32,783 nt of DNA from Opitutia bacterium. Its GTDB lineage: Bacteria; Verrucomicrobiota; Verrucomicrobiia; Opitutales; Seribacteraceae. Location of the stretch: contig PCBO01000099.1 of assembly GCA_002730975.1 (NCBI GenBank), positions 1 to 32,783 of the forward strand. The letters are read 5' to 3'. The translations under genes were made by a program, and so were the position numbers. This document shows, piece after piece, positions 1 to 9,800 of this stretch; position 1 is the stretch's first letter; the number at the start of each line of letters is the position of its first letter. The notes beneath the pieces were generated by a model, which did no database searches, was not told the origin of the DNA, and worked only from the letters and a program-made list of their open reading frames with translations.

Positions 1-662
1 CCGAAGAGCTTCGTAAGTTGCGCCAGAGCGAATCCGCGAACGCAGGCAAAGTTATCGGCGCCGAGTACGTCAACTGGGACCTGCCCGACGCCGAACTGGA
101 ACCGACCCTCGAAAATCGCATGAGGGTTATAACCGAAATTCGCTCTTTTCGACCTGACTTGGTATTGACGCACCGCCTGTGCGATTACCACCCCGACCAC
201 AGGGCCACGGCCCAACTGGTGCAGGACGCGTCCTATCTAGTCACCGTGCCGAACGTTCTCCCCGAAGTGCCTCCACTATTCAACGATCCCGTCATTCTTT
301 ACATGCCGGACCTCTTCACGAGACCAGCTCCCCTGCGACCGGATCTGGTCTTGGACATGGGCGAACAAGTCGATTCAATTGTCGCAATGCTGGCCTGCCA
401 CCGTACGCAAGTCTTCGAGTGGCTGCCTTACGAGGGGGGGATTCTCGATCAAGTACCCAAAGACGAAAACGCCAAACTAGAATGGTTGCTTGGCTGGTTT
501 CACGGAGAAGTCGCGGAACGAGCCAATCGATTTCGCGATGCCCTCGTCGCAAACTACGGCAAGGAACATGGACAAGCAGTCAAATTCTGCGAAGCCTACG
601 AAGTGAGCGAATACGCCTCTCCCATGGACGAGAAAGGACGAGCCAAGTTATGGCCGTTTTGA
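1..662 (+). CDS. PIG-L (LmbE-like) family deacetylase, 5'-truncated by window edge
   Basis: This is the C-terminal part of a PIG-L/LmbE zinc-dependent deacetylase, a family that removes acetyl groups from N-acetylglucosamine-type sugars. The reading frame is open from the first bases of the window (codons from position 3 read Glu-Glu-Leu-Arg-Lys), so the TTG at 18 is not a real start and the true start lies outside. What is visible is the conserved second motif of the family, Tyr-His-Pro-Asp-His-Arg-Ala-Thr, at about nt 186-210, after the Leu-Thr-His segment. The N-terminal HPDD zinc motif must lie upstream of the window. The gene stops 10 bp before the end of a decayed oxidoreductase gene on the other strand. 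The family call is firm; the substrate is unknown. Confidence 0.88.
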   Translation, partial: EELRKLRQSESANAGKVIGAEYVNWDLPDAELEPTLENRMRVITEIRSFRPDLVLTHRLCDYHPDHRATAQLVQDASYLVTVPNVLPEVPPLFNDPVILYMPDLFTRPAPLRPDLVLDMGEQVDSIVAMLACHRTQVFEWLPYEGGILDQVPKDENAKLEWLLGWFHGEVAERANRFRDALVANYGKEHGQAVKFCEAYEVSEYASPMDEKGRAKLWPF

Positions 663-672
663 AGAGGACGCA

Positions 673-1041
673 CTAGACAAACTTCGTCAATCCCGGCATT
701 GCAATGTGTATGGCGGTGGGCCGGCCCCAATCGTACTTCTAGGAGCTGAGGACTTCCTTGGAGTTGAGAGCCATCTCCCAAGTAATCTCCTGCCCCGTGT
801 AAGTGGCCATGCGCCCCATGATTGCGAGCAAAGTGCTCTTGGCCATGTATTCTCCCTTGTTGATTGGCTTACGGGATCGAATGCTAGCGAAAAGTTCGTC
901 ATGCTCGGTCTAGTAGATATCGTTGCATTCTCCACCATAAACCCTCAACTCCTTGACTTGGAAAAGCTGGACACGACCTATGGGAACAATGGGCTGAGGA
1001 ATCTCCGCCTCCAGAGGCAAGCAACAATCAATAGAAAATCC
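673..1041 (-). pseudogene. Decayed 3' fragment of a Gfo/Idh/MocA family oxidoreductase
   Basis: Translating the minus strand gives about 120 residues that match the C-terminal part of PVC Gfo/Idh/MocA dehydrogenases. They include the stretches TEHDELFASIR, KPINKGEYMAKSTLLAIMGR, MATYTGQEITWEMALNS and a final AMPGLTKFV. The frame carries two internal TAG stops, at 912-910 (where relatives have Gln in a Tyr-Gln-Thr-Glu-His segment, consistent with a CAG to TAG change) and at 741-739, before its natural TAG at 675-673. Upstream the frame is closed by a TAA at 1044-1042, and no NAD-binding N-terminal half is visible. It is therefore a truncated and decayed gene, not a working enzyme. The intact functional gene may have been part of a sugar-oxidation cluster with the neighbouring PIG-L gene. 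Confidence 0.8.
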
Positions 1042-1044
1042 TTA

Positions 1045-1165
1045 TCGAATACGACAAGAGGGATGGGGCGAATTCTTTGCGCGCATCCCCTTCACCGACA
1101 AGAAGAAAGTTAACCTTACCCGAACAATTTTCGTAACAAGCTCAACTCGTGTTCCAAGACAAACC
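1045..1165. other. Spacer between oxidoreductase remnant and SGNH hydrolase gene
   Basis: Together with the pseudogene this forms a stretch of about 500 bp without an intact gene. I see no convincing gene, tRNA or terminator in this part. No recognisable continuation of the Gfo/Idh/MocA homology was found in the two minus-strand frames I translated. Confidence 0.5.
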
Positions 1166-1912
1166 CTAGAACGCATAGCCGCCCAAAACCTTGACTGCCG
1201 TCTTCCGAAGAGTGACGGCGACGGCAGGATTAAGATTGGCGTTCCAAGTAATGTCATCTGGCGACTTACCCGTAATTTTGCCAAAAAGAACACAGGCGGC
1301 AAGATAACCTCCGGAAGGAGCAGGATGACTACCGTCCTTTTTGTAAAGACTAGCGAAAATGGACTTGTCGGAAGCGTGAAGATGGGAGAAGGCATGACCG
1401 ACTGGAGCCACGTCAGCGTAGTTGCCACGAGCGGCTTGCGAGTATTGACGACTAATCTTTTTTTGCATGGTGAGAAAGTCAGGATATGCACCCGGGTTTT
1501 GCTTGTCTCCGTTCCTGCGCCCCCAAGTCATATACAAGCAAGGACGAGACCCTTGCTTGCGAGCAAGCTTGCATAGACCTACGACTGCGTCATGGAACTC
1601 TTTCGTGTGCTTGCCACCGAGACCGGACTTCTGGCTTTGACCTTGAAGGACAATGTGCTCCCACTGGCGCGACTCGACAAGTCGTCGAGTCTGCTCGGAG
1701 GCAAGATGGTGCTTCAAATCCTTGCCGCCGGGATTGAGGAAGACAAGATGGTATCCGGTACTCCTACGCTTAAAGACTTCCTTGATGAAATGAGCGCTAC
1801 CCGCGGTGTAGCTATTTCCGATGAATAAAACGGTTTTAGGTTCCGTGCGCCCTTCGACAAACGATGTGAAAAAGGAAATGAAGAAAGAGACGAAAAATAG
1901 AGTTGTTTTCAT
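1166..1912 (-). CDS. Secreted SGNH/GDSL-type hydrolase (DUF4886-like)
   Basis: This is a predicted exported hydrolase of the SGNH superfamily (esterases and carbohydrate deacetylases). An N-terminal signal peptide (Met-Lys then a Phe-rich hydrophobic run to about residue 20) is followed by block I Phe-Ile-Gly-Asn-Ser-Tyr-Thr with candidate nucleophile Ser35. A Pro-Gly-Gly element lies at 61-63, a Leu-Gln-Gly-Gln-Ser block III element at 89-93, and the Asp-Gly-Ser-His-Pro block V with Asp193 and His196. The order and spacing match the family. I chose the ATG at 1912, not the one at 1945, because it overlaps the stop of the upstream ABC-F gene as ATGA and begins a clean signal peptide. It is therefore probably translated together with the ABC-F gene, although no functional link between the two is known. 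The substrate is unknown. Confidence 0.8.
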   Translation of the reverse strand: MKTTLFFVSFFISFFTSFVEGRTEPKTVLFIGNSYTAGSAHFIKEVFKRRSTGYHLVFLNPGGKDLKHHLASEQTRRLVESRQWEHIVLQGQSQKSGLGGKHTKEFHDAVVGLCKLARKQGSRPCLYMTWGRRNGDKQNPGAYPDFLTMQKKISRQYSQAARGNYADVAPVGHAFSHLHASDKSIFASLYKKDGSHPAPSGGYLAACVLFGKITGKSPDDITWNANLNPAVAVTLRKTAVKVLGGYAF

Positions 1913-3816
1913 TGATCGGCAGAGAGGGTTTCGAGAGCACCCCATTGTTCGTAGGCATCGGAGATGCGAGTTTCAAGCGAAGAAAGATGAGCGGCATCTC
2001 GGGTAGGATCATTGGAGGTATCTTGATAGTATTTCGGAGAATTAAGCAAAGCAGCGAGATGGTCACGCTCGGTTTCCAAGGTTTCGATTATGCCAGGAAG
2101 CGTTTTGAGAGCCTCCCTATCCTTGTTCATGAGCTTTCGAGTGACAGGCATCGAAGAAGTGGCGGATTCGCGAACGTGTTTCTTTCCTTTGGCAAGGGTT
2201 GGAACATAGTTCAAACGGGATTCGTACTCCTCCAACCATTTGTCGCAGCCTCCCGCGTACTCGGTAACGCAACCTTCGCCATCCAGGGCATAGGTGGCGG
2301 TCACGACGTTATTCAAGAAAGCCCTATCGTGGCTGACTAGCAGCAGAGTTCCATCGAATGCCAGAAGACGTTCTTCCAGAAGCTCGATCGTCTCGATATC
2401 GAGATCGTTCGTCGGTTCGTCCAAAACGAGAAGATTGGCAGGCTGAATAAAAAGGCGAGCGAGCAGAAGGCGGGCTCGCTCACCGCCGGAAAGCTTGCGA
2501 ATAGGACCGCGAGCTGTCTCAGGAGTAAAAAGAAAGTCCTTCAAATAAGACAAGATATGACGGTCACTTCCATTCACTTTCACAACGTCGCCATATGGCG
2601 AGACGTTCTCGGCTACAGTTAGACCCTCGTCAAGTTGAGCCCGATGCTGATCGAAATAGGCAACCTCAAGCTTTGTTCCATGCTTGATCTCACCGGTCGA
2701 AGGCTCAAGACGATTGAGCAGAAGCTGGAGTAAGGTTGTTTTTCCCGAACCGTTAAGACCGACGACACCGATTTTGTCCCCGCGCCAAATAGTGGTCGTG
2801 AAATCTTGGACGATGAAAGTGTCATCCCATGCATAAGAAAGCTTGTGGGCAGAAATGACCTTCCTTCCGGAAAGTTGGCCACCGGAAGCATCTAGGTTGA
2901 CGAGAGACTGTTGCTCGCGACGGCAAGAACGTTCTTCTCGCAACTTTAAAAGAGCCCTGACCCTGCCCTCGTTGCGAGTTCTTCGGGCTTGGATTCCCTT
3001 GCGAATCCACACCTCCTCCTCAGCAAGCTTCTTATCGAAGACAGCATTCTGCTTTTCCTCTGCCTCGAGAAAGGCGGATCGTCGCTCAATGAACTTGTCG
3101 TATCCGCAAGTCCATGAGGTCAACCGGCCACGATCGAGATCCAATATGCGGTTAGCCAAACCCCTAATGAAGGCCCGATCGTGCGAAACAAAGAGCACGG
3201 CAATATCCCCCTTCGAAAGGAAATTCTCCAACCAGCGGATACCGGGGACGTCCAGATGGTTTGTCGGTTCGTCGAGGAGAAGAAGGCTGGGCTCATTCAC
3301 AAGAGCTCGAGCCAGCAGAGCTCTGCTCTTATTACCCCCGGAAAGTTGGTTGAAAGAAACATCCGGATCAAGCCCCACGCGGTCAACCATGGTCGCCGCC
3401 TTATGCTCCAAGGCCCATCCGTCCGCACGATCGATCTGCTCCTGCAAGTTGTCCAGGCGCTCAATCAATCGGGAGTCATCGGGATTACTCGAGAGCTCGT
3501 GAGCTGTCCGATTGTAGTCAGTCAATCTCCGAGCCTCTTCGCCAAGGGCATCGAGAACAATTTCCAGCACCGTTCCGGGAAGATCGGAAGGAATTTCCTG
3601 ATCGAGCTTGGCCGACCGAAAATCATCAGACTTTTCCAATTCTCCGCCATCAGGAACGACTTGGCCCGCCAATACCCGAAGGAGAGTTGACTTCCCTTCG
3701 CCGTTCCTGCCCAACATGCATATTCTCTCGCCCTTATTTATAGAGAGAGTAACGTCATCAAGCAGGAGCGGTCCACCAAAGGAAACGGTAAGATTTCTGT
3801 AACTTATTAAGGCCAA
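1909..3816 (-). CDS. uup: ABC-F family ATPase, Uup type
   Basis: This is a soluble tandem ATP-binding protein of the ABC-F class, which acts on ribosomes or branched DNA intermediates and not as a transporter. The first nucleotide-binding domain has Walker [10 protein letters not shown] (36-44), signature LSGGNKSR and Walker [13 protein letters not shown]. The second has Walker [10 protein letters not shown], signature LSGGERAR and Walker [13 protein letters not shown]. There is no membrane segment. A C-terminal charged helical region (about 550-635) matches the DNA-binding coiled-coil domain of Uup. Length (635 aa) and the N-terminus Met-Ala-Leu-Ile-Ser fit the Uup subfamily, which supports the TTG start at 3816 even though no clear Shine-Dalgarno is present. 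The stop overlaps the start of the SGNH hydrolase gene by 4 nt. Confidence 0.92.
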   Translation of the reverse strand: MALISYRNLTVSFGGPLLLDDVTLSINKGERICMLGRNGEGKSTLLRVLAGQVVPDGGELEKSDDFRSAKLDQEIPSDLPGTVLEIVLDALGEEARRLTDYNRTAHELSSNPDDSRLIERLDNLQEQIDRADGWALEHKAATMVDRVGLDPDVSFNQLSGGNKSRALLARALVNEPSLLLLDEPTNHLDVPGIRWLENFLSKGDIAVLFVSHDRAFIRGLANRILDLDRGRLTSWTCGYDKFIERRSAFLEAEEKQNAVFDKKLAEEEVWIRKGIQARRTRNEGRVRALLKLREERSCRREQQSLVNLDASGGQLSGRKVISAHKLSYAWDDTFIVQDFTTTIWRGDKIGVVGLNGSGKTTLLQLLLNRLEPSTGEIKHGTKLEVAYFDQHRAQLDEGLTVAENVSPYGDVVKVNGSDRHILSYLKDFLFTPETARGPIRKLSGGERARLLLARLFIQPANLLVLDEPTNDLDIETIELLEERLLAFDGTLLLVSHDRAFLNNVVTATYALDGEGCVTEYAGGCDKWLEEYESRLNYVPTLAKGKKHVRESATSSMPVTRKLMNKDREALKTLPGIIETLETERDHLAALLNSPKYYQDTSNDPTRDAAHLSSLETRISDAYEQWGALETLSADQ

Positions 3817-4143
3817 GAAAATGAAACTAGGAAGGGTTTGCAGGAAGTCGAATTTAGAAAAGGCGTCGCCTGTCGAAATATTCTAGCCTACTTCGGCAAC
3901 AAATTGACTTCCAATTAGACTTTTTCCTTTCCTTGGTCGAACATCAACTTTTATCTTCTCAATGATGAGACATTCCGAAACCCCTCAAATCTTTGAACGT
4001 CGGGCCTTTCTCAAACAGGCTGGTCGACCTTATTTTCGCAAGCCACAGGGCATCGACTTTCTAGCTCGCCGATACAGAGAATTCCTGAAAACCATCATCT
4101 TGGGACTCCATTCATGAAAATCTCAAACTGACAATCCTCTCAA
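3817..4143. other. Intergenic region between divergent uup and oxidoreductase genes
   Basis: This 327-bp region should hold the promoters for uup (leftwards) and the oxidoreductase operon (rightwards). A TTGACT at 3904 is a possible -35 box, but I find no good -10 box at the right distance. No RNA gene or repeat is visible. The only coding possibility is a short ORF at 3962-4117, listed separately. Confidence 0.5.
3962..4117 (+). CDS. Possible 51-aa ORF beginning with a Tat-like motif (doubtful)
   Basis: The ORF starts with two ATG codons and ends in TGA at 4115. Near its N-terminus it reads Phe-Glu-Arg-Arg-Ala-Phe-Leu-Lys-Gln-Ala-Gly, which looks like the twin-arginine signal start common in this organism. 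The following residues (Arg-Pro-Tyr-Phe-Arg-Lys) are not hydrophobic, so it is not a working Tat signal. It may be the stub of a lost exported protein, a real small basic protein, or chance. There is no convincing ribosome binding site. It ends 26 bp before the next gene. Confidence 0.2.
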   Translation: MMRHSETPQIFERRAFLKQAGRPYFRKPQGIDFLARRYREFLKTIILGLHS

Positions 4144-5469
4144 ATGAACGAAAATACTCGCCGTCACTTTATAAAGTCTTCCGCCATCGCCTTCCCTGCC
4201 TTGGCCTTGCAAAAGGGGTTCGCAAAAAAAGGTTCGCCCAACGGAAGGATCCGAGCGGGTATGATCGGAGCAGGAGGCCGAGCGGCGCGACTTAATCGTA
4301 TCTTCGCCGCCCATCCCGACGTCGAGATCGCCGCCATCGCGGACGTCGACTTGCGACGCCTGCGTCCAGTGGCTGAAGTAGTCGGAAAGATGCAGGGCAA
4401 GAAGCCCCAGACGATGCAAGATTTTCGTCCAATCATCGACGATCCGACCATCGACGTCATCTGCGTCGGCACACCTGACCACTGGCATGCGATTCCAACG
4501 ATACTCGGATGCCAAGCGGGCAAGGACGTTTACGTCGAGAAACCCGACGGGCACAACATCGTCGAGGGCCAACGCATGGTCGAGGCCATGCGCAAGCACA
4601 AGCGAATCGTTCAAATGGGTTCACAACACCGTTCGACAAGCAGACTTCAGACTGCCATGCAATTCTGTCGCGAAGGTGGCGTGGGTCGTTGCCTCTTTGC
4701 CAAGGGATGGGAAAGCGCCCGCCAAGGAGGAATTGGCAGGCCGGCCAACGGGAAACCTCCTGCGGAAGTGAACTACGACCTCTGGCTAGGCCCCGCTCCC
4801 AAGCGCCCGTTCAACCAAAACCGGTTTCACGGACGTTGGCGTTGGTTTTATGATTACGGAACGGGCGACCTCGGAAATGACGGCGTTCATCGTATCGACA
4901 TGGCATTCGCCATGCTAAACGCCTGCCTCCAATGGGAAAAGGCCACTACGCTTCATCACCCTCGGACCATTCACGCAGCCGGCGGCAAGTGGTACTACGA
5001 CGACGACCAAGAGTTCCCCGACACCATGCAGGTGACCTATCGTTACGACTCCCCCACCCCACGCATACTCACCTACGACCTTAAGCTCTGGACTCCCTAT
5101 CGGCAAATGGAGGAAACCGAAGGGGCCGTGGTCTACGGAGACAAGGCCCAGCTGGTGATCGGCAATAGTGGTTGGAAAGCCATCGAAAGAGGAGGGAAGG
5201 TCATCGCACAAGAAGGCGGCAACTCCGACGCCACCCCGCACATCGCCAACTTCATCGACTGCGTCCGCTCCCGCAAACGCCCCAATTGCGACCTAGAGAC
5301 CGTTGGACACCGAGCATCGGTACTTTGTCACGCAGGCAACCTCTCCGCCCGGCTCGACCGCTCCCTTCGCCTGAATCCCAAAACCGAAACTTTCGAAAAC
5401 GACGAGGAGGCAAACGCCCTTCGTGGTCGCCCTGAATGGCGAGCACCCTATGTGCTGCCCAAAGTATGA
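4144..5469 (+). CDS. Tat-exported Gfo/Idh/MocA family oxidoreductase (first of pair)
   Basis: This is a predicted NAD(P)-dependent sugar or polyol dehydrogenase or glycoside-processing enzyme exported by the Tat pathway. The N-terminus has a twin-arginine signal (Thr-Arg-Arg-His-Phe-Ile-Lys, residues 5-11) followed by a hydrophobic Ala/Leu stretch. The Rossmann glycine motif GAGGRA is at 42-47, the family Glu-Lys-Pro motif at 132-134, and the Gly-Asp-Leu-Gly-Asn-Asp-Gly-Val-His segment with Asp242 and His249 lies in the catalytic region. The 441-aa length is normal. Its TGA stop overlaps a possible ATG of the next oxidoreductase gene, so the two are probably co-translated. A Tat leader makes sense because such enzymes fold with their nucleotide cofactor before export. 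The substrate cannot be told from sequence. Confidence 0.9.
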   Translation: MNENTRRHFIKSSAIAFPALALQKGFAKKGSPNGRIRAGMIGAGGRAARLNRIFAAHPDVEIAAIADVDLRRLRPVAEVVGKMQGKKPQTMQDFRPIIDDPTIDVICVGTPDHWHAIPTILGCQAGKDVYVEKPDGHNIVEGQRMVEAMRKHKRIVQMGSQHRSTSRLQTAMQFCREGGVGRCLFAKGWESARQGGIGRPANGKPPAEVNYDLWLGPAPKRPFNQNRFHGRWRWFYDYGTGDLGNDGVHRIDMAFAMLNACLQWEKATTLHHPRTIHAAGGKWYYDDDQEFPDTMQVTYRYDSPTPRILTYDLKLWTPYRQMEETEGAVVYGDKAQLVIGNSGWKAIERGGKVIAQEGGNSDATPHIANFIDCVRSRKRPNCDLETVGHRASVLCHAGNLSARLDRSLRLNPKTETFENDEEANALRGRPEWRAPYVLPKV

Positions 5470-5483
5470 AACAAGAAATCGCC

Positions 5484-6812
5484 ATGAAACGCAGAAACTT
5501 TATCCGGCACACCTCAACAGCTGGCATTCTGGCAGGCTGCCCCGCCCTGCTGCGCGGACAAAACCTGAATTCCCGCATACAACTCGCGGCCGTCGGTACC
5601 GAGGGACGAGGTTGGGCCGACCTTAGCGCCATGGCCAGTCACGCAAAGGGGAAGTACGTCGCCCTATGCGACGTAGATCTCGCCCGCACGGCGAAGGCAC
5701 GCAAACTGAGCCCCGATGCTCCCGTCTTTCAAGATTACCGTGAGATGCTGGCTAAGACGGGTGACACAGTGGACGCCCTGACCGTGGGCATACCCGACCA
5801 CATGCACGCGCGAGTAAGCCTCGATTGTATGCGAAAAGGAAAACACCTCTTCTGTCAAAAGCCTCTTACCCACAATGTCTGGGAAGCACGCCAGATGCGC
5901 CTTCAGGCGGCCAAATCAAAGGTCATCACTCGAATGGGAAACCAAATCCACTCCCACACCTTTTATCGTACCGCCGTCCAGCTCATTCAAAAGGGTGCCA
6001 TCGGGAAGGTACAGCGCGTCCATTCATGGGTGGCGGCTACGGGACATGGTAAATCCGGCCACATCGACCGTCCCCCACCGGCTCCAGCACCGGAGAAGCT
6101 GGCATGGGACGTTTGGCTCGGCGTGGCTCCCGAGCGCCCCTACGTCGAAGGGAAGGTCTATCACCCATGGGGTTGGCGAGACTGGCAAGATTTCGGCAAT
6201 GGCGCTCTAGGCGACTTTGGTTGTCACATTCTCGATCCGGTCTTCACGGCGCTACGAATCGACGAACCCCCAACTGAAATCAAGTGCTCCTACCACTCGG
6301 GGATGAACAACGAGGTATGGCCTGCCCAAAACGTCGTCGAGTACAAGTTTCCGGGGAACCAACTGTCTGGGAAGATTCTCCCAATCACTTGGTACGACGG
6401 CAACCGCCTTCCCCGAGATCGTGGTCGCCACCTACCGAGGAACGAGGCACTGCCCGCAAGTGGTTCCCTCTTTATTGGCGAGGAAGGAACCCTCGTGCTT
6501 CCACACGTCGGTGCCCCCAAACTCCATCCTCAGAAAAAGTTTGCCGACTACGCCTACGAACTCGCAGATAATCAAAACCATTTCCACGGTTGGCTCGACG
6601 GCATTATCTCGGGTAAACAACCCAGTGATGGCTTCGACTATGCCGGCCCGCTAACCGAAGCCGTTCTCTTGGGTAATATAGCCGCTCGTCATCGTGGCGA
6701 CCACCTTCAGTGGCAAGCTGACCCAATGATGCTCACTGGCCCAAAGGGCGATCTCAGCCATTTCCTCCGCCGCGACTATCGCAACGGATGGGACATTAAG
6801 CCCACAAGTTAG
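5484..6812 (+). CDS. Tat-exported Gfo/Idh/MocA family oxidoreductase (second of pair)
   Basis: This is a second, divergent member of the same family. Two starts are possible. ATG 5466 overlaps the upstream stop as ATGA; ATG 5484 gives the classic leader Met-Lys-Arg-Arg-Asn-Phe-Ile-Arg. I prefer 5484, although the earlier start only adds six residues. The leader also contains Leu-Ala-Gly-Cys (Cys19 from 5484), which would suit lipid attachment, so this may be a Tat lipoprotein. The body has the nucleotide-binding start Val-Gly-Thr-Glu-Gly-Arg-Gly (37-43), Cys-Asp-Val-Asp-Leu at the end of strand 2, and Gln-Lys-Pro in place of Glu-Lys-Pro at 125-127. It also has Gly-Asp-Phe-Gly-Cys-His-Ile in the catalytic region. 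It forms an operon with the preceding gene and probably with the giant gene downstream. Confidence 0.9.
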   Translation: MKRRNFIRHTSTAGILAGCPALLRGQNLNSRIQLAAVGTEGRGWADLSAMASHAKGKYVALCDVDLARTAKARKLSPDAPVFQDYREMLAKTGDTVDALTVGIPDHMHARVSLDCMRKGKHLFCQKPLTHNVWEARQMRLQAAKSKVITRMGNQIHSHTFYRTAVQLIQKGAIGKVQRVHSWVAATGHGKSGHIDRPPPAPAPEKLAWDVWLGVAPERPYVEGKVYHPWGWRDWQDFGNGALGDFGCHILDPVFTALRIDEPPTEIKCSYHSGMNNEVWPAQNVVEYKFPGNQLSGKILPITWYDGNRLPRDRGRHLPRNEALPASGSLFIGEEGTLVLPHVGAPKLHPQKKFADYAYELADNQNHFHGWLDGIISGKQPSDGFDYAGPLTEAVLLGNIAARHRGDHLQWQADPMMLTGPKGDLSHFLRRDYRNGWDIKPTS

Positions 6813-6867
6813 CCAGTGCTAAATTTGGTGCTACGCCAATATCCCCCTACGAAAGACATTCCCGATA

Positions 6868-9800
6868 ATTAAAGGCACACTAAATCTCCTTCTTCCTTAT
6901 CTCATCTCCTGCGTACTGCAGGCAAGTACGCATGTTTCGGAAAGTCTCGCCAACCGGCTTACTTATCTAAGGGATGGTGATCCTTTTCACCCGCATCTCG
7001 ATTTCCCCAAACTGACTACGCCCCAGTGGGTTGGTGATATGGGAGTGGAGGCAGTGGTGACTTTGGGCATAGATGATATGCGTGGACCCGAAAAGTACGA
7101 ATCTTTCCTCCGCCCCGTTCTCGATCGTCTAAAGGAAATAGACGGGAGGGCGCCCGTCAGCATCATGACTAATTCCTTCAAACCGGATCATCCCCAAGCC
7201 CAAAAGTGGTTGCAGGAAGGACTGTCCATCGAGGTACACACGCTCACCCATCCCTGCCCTCTCCTTCAACAGGGAAACTTTCGCAGAGCCGCCGAGGTTG
7301 TCCATGGTGGCTTGGACCTGCTCGCGGGGATTCCCGGCAATCACCCCATCGCCTACCGCATGCCTTGCTGTGACTCTATGAACAGCCTGAGCCCTCGCTT
7401 TTTTGCAGAGATTTTCAACAAGACCAGTTCCGCCGGCCGCTATCTGCAGATCGACACCTCCGTATTCAACGTCACGACCTCTAGAGACAAGTCGCTTCCG
7501 AGCAAATTGGTTCTGGATGCCAACGGCAAAGAGCGCTTCGCCAAGTACCTGCCAAAGGAAAAAACGCGCGCAGGGATGCGCACAATGGCTTCCTACGTCG
7601 GCACCATTGAGGACTACCCCTACCCCTACGTCATCAACCGGCTGTGCTGGGAATTCCCCTGCGTTGTTCCCAGCGACTGGGAGGCGCACAATTTAATCGG
7701 CGACCGCCAACCCCAGATGCTTGAGGACTGGAAACGCGCACTCGACGTCACCGTACTAAAACAGGGCGTGATGAACCTTGTCTTCCATCCGCACGGCTGG
7801 AGTAGCAGCTCGCAGTTGGTCGAATTTGTCGACTATGCGCAGAAGACGTACGGCAAAAAGGTAAAGTTCCTGAACTTCAGGGAATGCATAGAGCGACTAA
7901 ACCAAAATCTGCTGAAGGGCAGTTCACTTCGCGGGAAGAATGGCCAAGACAACGCAGTTCGCGTACTCGATGCCAATAATGACGGGTTCATGGACGTGCT
8001 GATAGGCGAACAAAACCGTACGCGTATTTGGAATCCGAAACAATCGTCTTGGACCGAACACAAGTTGCCCTTCAACCCAATACAAAATATTGCCGGCGTA
8101 CTGGAAGAATCAGGTGCGGCCTCGATGATGGACGCCAAGGGCCACGGTCAGATCTGGACCTTCAAGGAAAATGGATGGCGGTTCGTGCAGTCCAATGCCT
8201 TAAAGCAATCCGTCGAATCACCTTTCGTCCTTAAGGGAATTCACCAATTAATCGCCACTACCAAGCCCGCTGTTGACCGGATCACCAAGAACGAAGGCGA
8301 GAAGTCCGATTGGTTCGACTTGACCGGCACCATGACCACCCGTCACCTGATCCGCCAACTGGCCAAGGAAAAAGTATTGAACTGGGAAAGTCCATTGGTC
8401 GCGGCGAATCCGGACAAGCCCATCACATTGTGCCTAACCGGTGGTCTTGGTTTCAAAAGCCAACCCGGCACCGCTGGTTTCATGCTGGCGGTGGATGGTA
8501 AGGATGCGTTGCGTTTTGATCTGTCCCGCAAATTTTCCAGTTGGCAGTCGAAGGACGCCTCGGTCGAAGTAATTTATCATCCGACGTGGATCACGGACCT
8601 CGATTCCGGCGGCTACTTCTTTTTCATCCTGAAGAAAGGTACAGTGAAAAAGAAGCGATCCATAAGTTTTTCCGTGCGCTCCTTGGGCGCTGACTCTCGC
8701 CGCTGGTTTGCAATCGATGCCAAACAAAACGTCGTCGAGAATCTCAAGAAACTCTCTGCCCAAATCGGCAAACCAAACGACGACGCGGGCATCCTTCGAG
8801 ATATTGACAATGACGGCGTTTGCGAGCTGGTCGGAAAAAGTGTTTACGGTTGGGACGCAAAAAAGAAAAGCTGGAACGTTCGAGCATATGGTCTGCCAGA
8901 GGGTATTAACCACGCGAGCGAAGGCCTGCGGTTTGTGGACCTCAATGATGACGGCTTTGATGACATCGTGTTTTCCGATGAAGAGCACTGGGGAATTCAC
9001 CTTTGGGCCACAAACCTCAATGCCGGTCTTGGTTGGCATCCGGGCTGGAGCTACACAGTACGGGAAGGGAAGCGGAACGACGCCAACGCAATCCCGATGA
9101 TTTCTCGCGGGGGGTTCAATCCCAACAATGGGGCGTGGTTCCATAGCGGGCATCTTTGGGTGCAAAACGAAAACACCGCAAATCTCCCCGACGTGGTGGA
9201 TCGCCGCTCGTTCAAGCAATTGCTGGATTTCGGTGGCCCCGGAGCCAAGGAGCCTGAGGAAAGCAGACAATGCTTCAAGACACGCGATGGCTTTGAGGTA
9301 CAGTTGGTCGCGAGCGAACCACAAGTCTTTGATCCCGTAGCCTTCGACTGGGGAGCTGACGGCAAACTCTGGGTGACCGAGATGGGGGACTATCCCTCGG
9401 GGATCAACGGCAAGGGGGCGCCAGGTGGTATCGTTCGCTTTCTCGAGGATCGTAACGATGATGGTCGATACGATCATTCGACCGTGTTCCTTTCCGGACT
9501 CAACTTCCCAAGCGGCGTCATGGCATGGGGAAAGGGCGTCCTTGTAAGCGCTGCACCCGACATTTTCTATGCCGAGGACACTGACGGCAACGGCAAGGCC
9601 GACCTTCGCAAGATTCTCTTCACCGGTTTTCGCGAAGGCAATCAGCAACATCGCATGAACGGCTTTGTCCTAGGCTTGGACAATTGGATTTACGCCGCAA
9701 ATGGCGACAGTGGAGGAATGATCAAGAGCACCGCCACGGGCAAAGTCGTGAACATCAATGGACGCGACTTTCGCTTCAAGGTCACGGGCGAGATGCAGAC

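Noticed and set aside
706-1113. A 135-codon plus-strand frame between the PIG-L gene and the SGNH gene
   Set aside because: The opposite strand encodes clear Gfo/Idh/MocA remnants here, so this frame is a shadow of a pseudogene.
8434-9651. A 405-codon open frame on the minus strand inside the giant fusion gene
   Set aside because: The plus-strand protein across this stretch has FG-GAP and PVC propeller motifs; the antisense frame shows no recognisable domain and is a shadow.
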